DNA of 64,000 nucleotides, taken from contig CBDDLA010000001.1 in the NCBI GenBank assembly GCA_965230485.1, forward strand, positions 1,860,001 through 1,924,000, written 5' to 3'. A program made the translations under genes and the position numbers. This DNA comes from Putridiphycobacter sp965230485 (GTDB lineage: Bacteria; Bacteroidota; Bacteroidia; Flavobacteriales_D; Crocinitomicaceae). Position 1 is the first letter of the stretch; every line of letters starts with the position of its first letter. A model generated the notes under the pieces. The model had not been told where the DNA came from, did no database searches, and worked only from the letters and a program-made list of their open reading frames with translations. This document shows, piece by piece, positions 37,705-44,574 of this stretch.

Positions 37705-40700
37705 ATGCATAGGCTAATTCTACTTATGATTTGCTGTTTTGTGTCCATAGTCAGCTTTGGACAGCATTACTATTTTAAAAACTATTCCCTGCAAGAGGGC
37801 TTATCTCGCTCAGGGGTCTATTATATTTTGCAGGACAATAAAGGCTTTCTTTGGATTGGAACCGAGGGTGGAGGAATTTCAAAGTTTGATGGGCATGAAT
37901 TTACAAATTATAGCAGTAAAGATGGTCTTCAATCCGATCACATTCGTGTTATTTTCGAAGATGAAAACGGTGTTTTATGGTTTGGTACAGACAATGGCCT
38001 ATCATTCTTTGAATATGGAGATATTAAGACACTGACAACCGAAAATGGATTGAGTGATAATTTTATCCGTTCTATTACACAGGACAACAAAGGGAATTTA
38101 TGGGTAGGCTCTAATAAAGGCATTTCTATTATCGACCCATCAGAGAAAGAAATCAGCTCGAAATTAAAGGTGAACTTTAATTTGCCTCATAAAAAAGTAC
38201 GTTCGTTATTAGCCGATTCTAGTAAAGTTTGGATTGGTACTGATGCAGGATTATGTAAAATTGAAAATGGCCATTTATCTGTTTTCAATCAAAAAGATGG
38301 TCTTGCAAATAATCTTGTATTAAGCATTTATATCGATAGTAAATCTCAACTCTGGATTGGTACAAATGAGGGCCTTTCAAAATATAGTAATGGAACGTTT
38401 GAGTCTTGGACTGAAAAAGATGGACTCATCAATAATAGAATCAGAACCATTTGTGAAGACGCTAGTGGACATATGTGGTTTGGTACAAAAAAAGGAATCA
38501 GTATTCTTTACAACAATGAATTTATTAATCTTGATATTGACAATGGTTTATCGAATGAAAGGATCAGATGCATCCAAAAAGATAGGTTTGGTGACATTTG
38601 GATTGGCACTTATTTTGGCGGAATAATGCGATTTAATTATCGTGACTTTATCGGTTTTAGTACCAAAAATGGGTTACCTTCAAATCAGATTTTTTCAATT
38701 TCTGAAAATGAAAAAGGAGAATTAATTATTGGTTCTTTTGATGGTGCATCTTTATTAAAAACGGAAAGCGAACTGCTTCATTCTCAACCAGACATTAAAA
38801 ATATACACGAACTCTCTAAGCAATCTATTAATACCATTTATAAAGGTAATCAAGGAACTTTCTTATACGGCACCAACTCTGGTTTAGTAATTACTAATGT
38901 TGGAAAGACCATTATTATTGATGAGGGCAGTGGTTTAGTTGGCCGTTCGGTGAGGGCTATTTTTCAAAAAGATACTATTTATTATGTTGGGACTGAACTT
39001 GGTCTGAACGAAATTAAATTCAATCACACTTTCGACAATTTTAAGGTTAAAGCCATTACCAAAAATGATGGACTTGCGGGAAATATTGTATCATTCATAG
39101 ATGAGGATAAAGAAGGCCAAATATGGATTGGTTTTCTAGATGGTCAGATATCAATTTTGGTTAACGATCAATTGATTAATCCAAAATTAGATAAAGGAAT
39201 TAAATTATTTTCTTCAATCGCGTTCGACCATTTTGGGAACAGTTGGTTAGGAACGAATGGGCTTGGATTATACCAATCGCAATATAATCATCAAACTAAA
39301 ACATTATCTGTAAAGCAGTATTCACTTAACGAAGGATTATCCTCTAACGCTATATTTTCTCTTCTTTTCCATGATGAAAAACTATGGGTAGCTCATGAAA
39401 AAGGTATTGATTTAATCAGCTTTAATGATAGTACATCAGTCAATAAAATCAATCACTTTGGTTTAGAAAATGGTTTTCTTGGGCTTCAGAATAATATGAA
39501 TGCCTCATATGTTGATTCAAAAGGAAACTTATGGTTTGGAACGGTTAATGGTTTGTATTGCTTAAGTGATAATGCTGAAAAATTATCTCACCATGCGAGA
39601 CAATCAATTAATTATATTCAGTCTGTCAAAATTAATAATCAAACTGTCGATTGGGCAGAGTCAGACTATTGTCAAGGTATAGAAGGCATATTCGATTTGC
39701 CTGTTGATTTAGAGCTTCCATATAATATCAATACTATATCGTTTGATTTTGTCGGGTTGAATTTTGTAGTGCCAAAAAAAGTCAAATTTTCTTGGCGTTT
39801 AAAAGGATTCGAATCTGGTTTTAGAAGTTTGGTCAATCAAAGTAATTGCGACTACACAAATTTAGAGCCTGGCAAATATACTTTTCAGTTGAAATCTACT
39901 AATGAAAATGGTGAAATAATAGAAGAGCTTGAAGAGTTTAGTTTTATTATTAAAAAACCATTTTGGCAAACCTGGGGATTCAGAATTTTTGCCATTTTAG
40001 TGGTGGTGGGTCTATTAATTTGGTATCTCGACTTTAGAACCAAACAATTACTAACCAAACAAAAAAAATTAGAGGATACCATTGCCACACGTACAGAAGA
40101 AATTGTTTATCAAAATAAAGAACTTGAGCAAAAAAATGCAGAAATCGAAATTCAACATGATGAATTAGCCGATAAGAATAAAGAGATAACTGACTCAATT
40201 TTATATTCACGAAGAATTCAACGGTCGTTATTACCTAGTTTCGAAAAAATGAAATCGGCATTTATAGACCATTTTGTGTTGTACACCCCAAAAGACATTG
40301 TTTCCGGAGATTTTTACTGGGTAGCAGAACCTGTTAAGGGAAAAAATAAAAAAGTCTATTTTGCTGTGGCTGATTGCACAGGGCATGGTGTTCCAGGCGC
40401 TATGGTTTCGCTCATTTGTACAAGGGCCTTAAACAGCTCACTTTTAGAACATAAATTAAGAAAACCAAAAGATATTTTGGAAAAAACGAATGCCATTGTT
40501 TTAGACGCATTTACGGATCAAGAGACTGGAGCTATTATTAAAGATGGAATGGATATTGCACTTGGTCTTTTAGATTATTCTGTTGACAAGAATTCGGCAC
40601 AATTTTCTTTTTCAGGGGCTCATAATTCTGCCTGGATTATACTGCCTGACACGTTTGATCAATTAACTGTTGATGGCAATACTTTTGAAAGTAACTTAGA

Positions 40701-41040
40701 AGGGGAAGACCACAAATTATATATTTTATCAGGTACAAAACAACCCATTGGTGATTTCGATAAAAGGGTTCCTTTTCCGCAACAGACTTGTCATTTACCA
40801 AAAGGAGCGCGCATATATCTATACACTGATGGGTATGCAGATCAATTTGGCGGTAAATCGGCTGAGGATATTGCAGCGGGCGGGAAAAAGTTCAAATACA
40901 AACCATTGAAGAATTTAATCTTATCAATACAAAACTTACCTCTATCTCAACAGCAATCTATTTTGACAGATGAGTTTAATACTTGGAAGCAAGATCTGGA
41001 ACAAGTAGATGATGTTTGTATTATGTGTGTTGAAGTATAG
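37705..41040 (+). CDS. Reg_prop sensor fused to SpoIIE-type PP2C phosphatase
   Basis: A protein of 1111 residues. It has a signal peptide at 1-20. A reg_prop double propeller follows at about 25-640, with blades such as NKGFLWIGTEGGGISKFDG and SKSQLWIGTNEGLSKYSNG. Then come a Y_Y_Y domain at about 655-745, one transmembrane helix at about 755-772, and a coiled coil at about 780-840 (QNKELEQKNAEIEIQHDELADKNKEIT). A SpoIIE/PP2C phosphatase completes it at about 845-1110, with metal-binding Asp in VSGDFYW and DCTGHG. Such proteins dephosphorylate anti-sigma antagonists or other phosphoproteins on an outside signal. No histidine kinase domain is present. Its stop is directly followed by the stop of the convergent SDR gene. 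Confidence 0.92.
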   Translation: MHRLILLMICCFVSIVSFGQHYYFKNYSLQEGLSRSGVYYILQDNKGFLWIGTEGGGISKFDGHEFTNYSSKDGLQSDHIRVIFEDENGVLWFGTDNGLSFFEYGDIKTLTTENGLSDNFIRSITQDNKGNLWVGSNKGISIIDPSEKEISSKLKVNFNLPHKKVRSLLADSSKVWIGTDAGLCKIENGHLSVFNQKDGLANNLVLSIYIDSKSQLWIGTNEGLSKYSNGTFESWTEKDGLINNRIRTICEDASGHMWFGTKKGISILYNNEFINLDIDNGLSNERIRCIQKDRFGDIWIGTYFGGIMRFNYRDFIGFSTKNGLPSNQIFSISENEKGELIIGSFDGASLLKTESELLHSQPDIKNIHELSKQSINTIYKGNQGTFLYGTNSGLVITNVGKTIIIDEGSGLVGRSVRAIFQKDTIYYVGTELGLNEIKFNHTFDNFKVKAITKNDGLAGNIVSFIDEDKEGQIWIGFLDGQISILVNDQLINPKLDKGIKLFSSIAFDHFGNSWLGTNGLGLYQSQYNHQTKTLSVKQYSLNEGLSSNAIFSLLFHDEKLWVAHEKGIDLISFNDSTSVNKINHFGLENGFLGLQNNMNASYVDSKGNLWFGTVNGLYCLSDNAEKLSHHARQSINYIQSVKINNQTVDWAESDYCQGIEGIFDLPVDLELPYNINTISFDFVGLNFVVPKKVKFSWRLKGFESGFRSLVNQSNCDYTNLEPGKYTFQLKSTNENGEIIEELEEFSFIIKKPFWQTWGFRIFAILVVVGLLIWYLDFRTKQLLTKQKKLEDTIATRTEEIVYQNKELEQKNAEIEIQHDELADKNKEITDSILYSRRIQRSLLPSFEKMKSAFIDHFVLYTPKDIVSGDFYWVAEPVKGKNKKVYFAVADCTGHGVPGAMVSLICTRALNSSLLEHKLRKPKDILEKTNAIVLDAFTDQETGAIIKDGMDIALGLLDYSVDKNSAQFSFSGAHNSAWIILPDTFDQLTVDGNTFESNLEGEDHKLYILSGTKQPIGDFDKRVPFPQQTCHLPKGARIYLYTDGYADQFGGKSAEDIAAGGKKFKYKPLKNLILSIQNLPLSQQQSILTDEFNTWKQDLEQVDDVCIMCVEV

Positions 41041-41820
41041 CTATAAGCTCTTTGTTCTGCCACCATCTACAGGAATATTAATTCCATTGATATAGCTTGC
41101 TGCAGGTGACGCTAGGAAAGCAATAGCATTGGCCACTTCTTCGGGTTGCGCAATTCGTTTCATTGGTGAAGCATTCGCCATATCATTTAAGATAGCATCA
41201 TACGGTTGCCCTGTTTTTGCTGACTTATTTTCAATGATAGATTTAAGTCTAACAGTATTCGTAGCACCTGGTAAAACGTTATTGACAGTGATATTGAATT
41301 CTCCTAATTCATTGGCTAAGGTTTTACTCCAATTAGCAACCGCTCCTCGTATAGTATTTGACACACCTAAGTTAGGCAGCGGTTGCTTTACTGATGTAGA
41401 TATCACATTGATAATTCTACCATACCCTGCTACTTTCATCTTGTCCTTTAAAGCTTGAACCAAAATATGATTACAAATTAAATGCTGATTAAAGGCCATA
41501 ATGAACTCTGATGTATCTGCGGCATTAGCAGGTCCACCGGCAGGCCCACCAGTATTATTCACTAAAATATGGACGTTTTTATCAGCAATAAAATCGTTAA
41601 ATTTATTTTTTAAATCTTCTGGATTTGAAAAATCAACCGATAAATAAGCATGTTTTTCGGGAGATGGCATTTCTGTTATGACTTTCTTAAGCTTATCTTC
41701 ATTTCTTGAAACTAAAATCAAGCTCGCTCCCATATTTGCTAATTCCATTGCTGCTGCCTTTCCAATACCCTGTGTACTGCCGCATACTACCGCTGTTTTT
41801 CCTGATAGATTTAAATTCAT
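41041..41820 (-). CDS. SDR-family protein lacking the canonical YxxxK
   Basis: A protein of 259 residues resembling 3-oxoacyl-ACP reductases. The cofactor loop is CGSTQGIG at 13-20, NNTGGP is at about 86, and a C-terminal INGINIPVDGGR is present. In the region where the Tyr-x-x-x-Lys pair normally lies, the sequence is NLGVSNTIRGAVANWSKTLA: no Tyr, and Arg at the Lys site. A group of SDRs with SN..R at this place is known in Bacteroidota, so this is probably not a sequencing error, but the usual reductase chemistry should not be assumed. Convergent with the PP2C gene with no bases between the stops; the HAD gene is upstream. Confidence 0.85.
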   Translation of the reverse strand: MNLNLSGKTAVVCGSTQGIGKAAAMELANMGASLILVSRNEDKLKKVITEMPSPEKHAYLSVDFSNPEDLKNKFNDFIADKNVHILVNNTGGPAGGPANAADTSEFIMAFNQHLICNHILVQALKDKMKVAGYGRIINVISTSVKQPLPNLGVSNTIRGAVANWSKTLANELGEFNITVNNVLPGATNTVRLKSIIENKSAKTGQPYDAILNDMANASPMKRIAQPEEVANAIAFLASPAASYINGINIPVDGGRTKSL

Positions 41821-41856
41821 ATCTTAATTTTTGCCCCAAATATACATAATCAAAAA

Positions 41857-42480
41857 CTATCCTTCTCCAAATAATGTGGTGATATCATGATCAAACAGAT
41901 GGTGAGTGTGTAGGCCAACTTTTTTTGCCCCAATAATGTGTTGTTCACTGTCATCAATAAATAAGGTTTTGGCAGGAGTTAAATTGTGTTTATCAATAAT
42001 AAAGCTAAATGCTTCAGGATTTGGCTTTCTTACACCTATTCTATGTGAATAAAATGTTTCTACAAATAAATCTTCTAGTAGATTCTTTTTGCCATATGCT
42101 GATGCTATTATACTCTGAAAAGCAGTCAGATGTATGCTATTGGTGTTGCTCAGTAAATAAATTGGAATTGATCGACCTAGTTCTCGAATTAATGAAACCC
42201 TTTGTTGAGGTAAGTCGAGTAGCATTGCATTCCAAGCATTCTTGATATCAATTTTTGCAAGTTTTCGATCTGCTAATTCACTAATGCTATAGTAAAACTC
42301 ATCCTCAGAAATGGAGCCAGTTTCTAACTTATCAAATAATTGACTTTGTTGGGCCTGAGTATATAGCTCATCAAAATTCTTAATGCCTAACTTTTTAAAT
42401 GATAAAATCGTTTTTTGGTAATCAATATTTAGTAGCACACCTCCTAAATCGAAAATAATGGCTTCGAAATTTATCTTCAT
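41857..42480 (-). CDS. HAD-family hydrolase, subfamily IA
   Basis: A protein of 207 residues. Motif I is FDLGGVLLNID with nucleophile Asp at about 11, motif II is LLSNTNS at about 115, motif III Lys is in GVRKPNP, and motif IV is LFIDDSEQHIIGAKKVG. A helical cap lies at about 18-90. HAD-IA enzymes are cytoplasmic phosphatases of sugar phosphates, nucleotides or similar compounds; the substrate is not predictable. Second-position Asp of motif I is Gly (DLGG), as in the epoxide hydrolase-like/YihX branch. The SDR gene lies 36 bp downstream, on the same strand. Confidence 0.88.
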   Translation of the reverse strand: MKINFEAIIFDLGGVLLNIDYQKTILSFKKLGIKNFDELYTQAQQSQLFDKLETGSISEDEFYYSISELADRKLAKIDIKNAWNAMLLDLPQQRVSLIRELGRSIPIYLLSNTNSIHLTAFQSIIASAYGKKNLLEDLFVETFYSHRIGVRKPNPEAFSFIIDKHNLTPAKTLFIDDSEQHIIGAKKVGLHTHHLFDHDITTLFGEG

Positions 42481-42670
42481 AGCCTAAAATTATTAATATT
42501 TATTTTGAATATACATTTTAATCAAATACATTTGCTCCCCTCAAAAGCATTATGCTTTTTATAGGAGAAACCAACTCCTATAATATGGAATCTATAGCTT
42601 CTTTCGACTGTCGTTTAAGACAGGCAACTTAGCCATAGAGATTGAGTACTGTCAACTCGTTAAACATGAC

Positions 42671-42744
42671 GGGCCTATAGCTCAGTTGGTTAGAGCACTT
42701 GACTCATAATCAAGGGGTCCCAGGTTCGAGCCCTGGTGGGCCCA
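42671..42744 (+). tRNA. tRNA with anticodon CAT (probably tRNA-Ile2)
   Basis: Full cloverleaf: acceptor GGGCCTA with TGGGCCC (one G-U), D arm with AGTTGGTTAGAGC, anticodon stem CTTGA/TCAAG with loop CTCATAA (CAT at 42705-42707), and T stem CCAGG/CCTGG. The body resembles tRNA-Ile more than initiator or elongator tRNA-Met, so the wobble C is probably modified to lysidine to read ATA; pipelines may call it tRNA-Met. The 3' part, from base 42711, is copied twice downstream. Confidence 0.9.
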
Positions 42745-42746
42745 CA

Positions 42747-42776
42747 AAAGGTTTTGCGAAAGCAAGACCTTTTTTA
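42747..42776 (+). terminator. Terminator of the CAT tRNA gene
   Basis: Eleven-base-pair stem AAAGGTTTTGC (42747-42757) with GCAAGACCTTT (42762-42772), one G-U pair, GAAA loop, then a T run. It lies three bases after the tRNA and is copied at 43142-43171 and 43537-43566. Confidence 0.85.
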
Positions 42777-42787
42777 TTTTGGTATTA

Positions 42788-43084
42788 ATGGCATATTGTT
42801 ATATTTTATTTAGTAAATCTCTTAACCGCTTTTACACTGGCGTAACTTCGAAAGATGTTAATGAAAGGCTTGCTAAGCATAACCATACAAAATACGGAAA
42901 TCATAGGTATACAGCTAAAGCCAGTGATTGGAGTATTTTTTTAGCCATTACTGTTGATACATACGACCACGCAATTAGACTTGAAAAGAAAATTAAAGCT
43001 CAGAAAAGTGCTAAGTATATTAGAAATCTTAAAAAGTACCCTGAGCTTATAGAAAAAATTGTGTCACAAACCTTAAAAACTTGA
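42788..43084 (+). CDS. GIY-YIG nuclease, copy 1
   Basis: A protein of 98 residues from the ATG at 42788 (MAYCYILFSKSLNRFYTGVT); an in-frame TTG lies nine bases upstream. It is a minimal GIY-YIG domain: CYI and FYTG stand for GIY and YIG, the Arg is in NERLAKHN, and the Glu is in AIRLEKKIKAQKSAKYIRN. Small proteins of this type are annotated across Bacteroidota as UvrC-like or GIY-YIG nucleases. The start is only 12 bases after the tRNA terminator, with no room for its own promoter, so it is probably expressed by read-through. The stop TGA lies inside a copy of the tRNA's anticodon-stem sequence. Identical to copy 2. Confidence 0.85.
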   Translation: MAYCYILFSKSLNRFYTGVTSKDVNERLAKHNHTKYGNHRYTAKASDWSIFLAITVDTYDHAIRLEKKIKAQKSAKYIRNLKKYPELIEKIVSQTLKT

Positions 43085-43087
43085 CTC

Positions 43088-43105
43088 CCCCGAAAGCTTT
43101 CGGGG
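43088..43105. repeat. 18-bp perfect palindrome closing unit 1
   Basis: CCCCGAAAGCTTTCGGGG, self-complementary over all 18 bases. It takes the place of the anticodon loop bases ATAAT between ACTTGACTC and CAAGG. Repeated at 43483-43500. Confidence 0.85.
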
Positions 43106-43182
43106 CAAGGGGTCCCAGGTTCGAGCCCTGGTGGGCCCACAAAAGGTTTTGCGAAAGCAAGACCTTTTTTATTTTGGTATTA

Positions 43183-43479
43183 ATGGCATATTGTTATATT
43201 TTATTTAGTAAATCTCTTAACCGCTTTTACACTGGCGTAACTTCGAAAGATGTTAATGAAAGGCTTGCTAAGCATAACCATACAAAATACGGAAATCATA
43301 GGTATACAGCTAAAGCCAGTGATTGGAGTATTTTTTTAGCCATTACTGTTGATACATACGACCACGCAATTAGACTTGAAAAGAAAATTAAAGCTCAGAA
43401 AAGTGCTAAGTATATTAGAAATCTTAAAAAGTACCCTGAGCTTATAGAAAAAATTGTGTCACAAACCTTAAAAACTTGA
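43183..43479 (+). CDS. GIY-YIG nuclease, copy 2
   Basis: A protein of 98 residues, identical in sequence to copy 1. The open frame reaches back to 43081, through the copied tRNA 3' half and its terminator, but the added N-terminal residues (TPPKAFGARGPRFEPWWAH) are merely translated tRNA sequence. The true start is the ATG at 43183, as in copy 1. GIY-YIG nucleases cut DNA with a single metal ion; small stand-alone ones act in homing or repair. It is followed by palindrome 43483-43500 and then a third tRNA 3' half. Confidence 0.85.
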   Translation: MAYCYILFSKSLNRFYTGVTSKDVNERLAKHNHTKYGNHRYTAKASDWSIFLAITVDTYDHAIRLEKKIKAQKSAKYIRNLKKYPELIEKIVSQTLKT

Positions 43480-43482
43480 CTC

Positions 43483-43500
43483 CCCCGAAAGCTTTCGGGG
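43483..43500. repeat. 18-bp perfect palindrome closing unit 2
   Basis: Same CCCCGAAAGCTTTCGGGG as at 43088-43105, adjoining the third tRNA 3' half. Confidence 0.85.
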
Positions 43501-43534
43501 CAAGGGGTCCCAGGTTCGAGCCCTGGTGGGCCCA
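43501..43534 (+). pseudogene. Third copy of the CAT-tRNA 3' half
   Basis: Begins with CAAGGGGTCCC and ends GGGCCCA, like 42711-42744, and is followed by the same terminator (43537-43566). It lacks the acceptor 5' strand, D arm and anticodon, so it cannot be a tRNA by itself. The flank after its terminator (GTGTCCAATAGG) is probably the original sequence downstream of the tRNA. Confidence 0.85.
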
Positions 43535-43536
43535 CA

Positions 43537-43566
43537 AAAGGTTTTGCGAAAGCAAGACCTTTTTTT
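43537..43566 (+). terminator. Third copy of the tRNA terminator
   Basis: Same GAAA-loop hairpin as 42747-42776, followed by a run of seven Ts. It closes the tandem array. Confidence 0.8.
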
Positions 43567-43586
43567 GTGTCCAATAGGGCGAGAAG

Positions 43587-43625
43587 CTTGTACTGAGCGA
43601 TTTTTGGCTGAGCTGAGAGAAGTCG
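43587..43625. repeat. REP-like palindromic remnant
   Basis: GTACTGAGCG and, 20 bases on, AGAAGTCGAGGGA flank an imperfect inverted arrangement. The pattern (TGAGCG..AGTCGA) resembles extragenic palindromes common in this phylum; a related piece lies at 37487-37505. Confidence 0.35.
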
Positions 43626-43706
43626 AGGGAGGTGCATTGGTTATCCCACAAAAGAAAATTACAATATCCTTCACATTGCGAGTTTTCAATAATCTTTTAT
43701 TCGAAT

Positions 43707-43755
43707 CATAGATTTGAATAAGGAATACATAGATTAGGAAAAGAAATACACAGAC
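43707..43755 (+). promoter_or_regulatory. Three direct repeats at a 21-bp period upstream of the SDR-AraC pair
   Basis: CATAGATT at 43707-43714 and 43728-43735, and a weaker CACAGACG at 43749-43756, start exactly 21 bp apart. A TAGATTTG (-7-like) overlaps the first. Two helical turns between direct repeats is usual for AraC-family sites, and the AraC gene is in the same transcript. Inferred. Confidence 0.4.
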
Positions 43756-43795
43756 GATAAGTTCAACTTTGCATTGTAATTTAAAAACAAAAAAA

Positions 43796-44551
43796 ATGAA
43801 TCAAAAAACAGCAATTATTACTGGCGGAAGTCGAGGTCTAGGAAGGGACATGGCATTAAACCTAGCTAAAAATGGTGTTAACATTATTTTTTCTTACCAT
43901 AAAAACACGGATAAGGCCAATGAAGTCATTTCAGAAATTAAGGCACTAGGTCAAAAAGCAATCGCCTTTTCTTTTGATGCCAATGACTATCAAAGCGGGA
44001 AAGTATTTATTGACAATGCCACTGATTATTTAAATAAAGAAACTGGAAGCACACATTTTGATTTTTTAATCAATAATGCTGGTACGGGAACCTATAATTT
44101 AGTGTCCGATACTACCATAGAGCAGTTTGATGAAATGATGAATATACACCTCAAAAGTGTCTACTTTATGACCCAATTTGCATTGCCATTTCTTAATGAT
44201 GGAGGAAGAATTGTCAATATTTCAAGTGGATTGGCACGTTTTAGTTTACCAGGTATGTCGGCCTATGCTATGATGAAAGGTGGTATAGAAGTTTTCACGC
44301 GTTATTTAGCCAAAGAACTAGGACAACGAAATATTACCGCGAATGTGATTGCTCCTGGCGCCATTGCGACTGATTTTGCTGGTGGAAGTAATAAGGACGA
44401 AAAAAAAGCGGCCTTAATTTCAAGTATAACAGCACTTGGTCGAGTCGGAGAAGCAGAAGACATAGGCGGAACGGTTGCTTTTTTATGTTCTGACAAAGCC
44501 GGTTGGATTAATGGTCAACGCATTGAACTATCAGGAGGAATGCTGGTCTGA
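43796..44551 (+). CDS. SDR-family oxidoreductase, FabG-like
   Basis: A protein of 251 residues from the ATG at 43796 (MNQKTAIITGGSRGLG); the longer frame begins with TTG and lacks family similarity before this Met. The cofactor loop is TGGSRGLG, NNAG is at about 87, the catalytic Ser is in VNISSGLA at about 142, and YxxxK is YAMMK. The end has INGQRIELSGGM. It is a classical SDR with probable NADPH use; the substrate is open. The AraC gene starts 23 bp downstream, as one transcript. A similar SDR-AraC pair lies at 8805-10666. Confidence 0.9.
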   Translation: MNQKTAIITGGSRGLGRDMALNLAKNGVNIIFSYHKNTDKANEVISEIKALGQKAIAFSFDANDYQSGKVFIDNATDYLNKETGSTHFDFLINNAGTGTYNLVSDTTIEQFDEMMNIHLKSVYFMTQFALPFLNDGGRIVNISSGLARFSLPGMSAYAMMKGGIEVFTRYLAKELGQRNITANVIAPGAIATDFAGGSNKDEKKAALISSITALGRVGEAEDIGGTVAFLCSDKAGWINGQRIELSGGMLV

Positions 44552-44574
44552 TTTTTTTGCCTAATTTTATTAAG

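Larger units (their letters stand above)
42711..43105 (+). repeat. First 395-bp unit: tRNA 3' half, terminator, GIY-YIG ORF, palindrome
   Basis: Base for base identical to 43106-43500. In order: bases 42711-42744 (3' half of the tRNA from the second base of its anticodon stem), hairpin terminator 42747-42776, GIY-YIG ORF 42788-43084, then ACTTGACTC, a copy of the 5' side of the anticodon stem and loop, and the perfect palindrome CCCCGAAAGCTTTCGGGG at 43088-43105. The boundary at 42711 is exact, as the base before it is T in the tRNA and G in the repeats. Confidence 0.92.
43106..43500 (+). repeat. Second 395-bp unit, identical to the first
   Basis: The same order as unit 1: tRNA 3' half (43106-43139), terminator copy (43142-43171), GIY-YIG ORF copy 2 (43183-43479) and palindrome (43483-43500). 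No differences were seen on reading the two units against each other, so the duplication is recent or kept uniform by gene conversion. Confidence 0.92.

Noticed and set aside
42671..43566. Integrative element of the usual kind at the tRNA
   Set aside because: No integrase, transposase or recombinase gene is present in or beside the array. The GIY-YIG ORF is the only gene.
43395..43689. Three overlapping minus-strand frames across the GIY-YIG array end
   Set aside because: They are translations of the antisense of the tRNA half and its terminator (for example GARTWDPLPRK). Such ORFs are common false calls over tRNA sequence.
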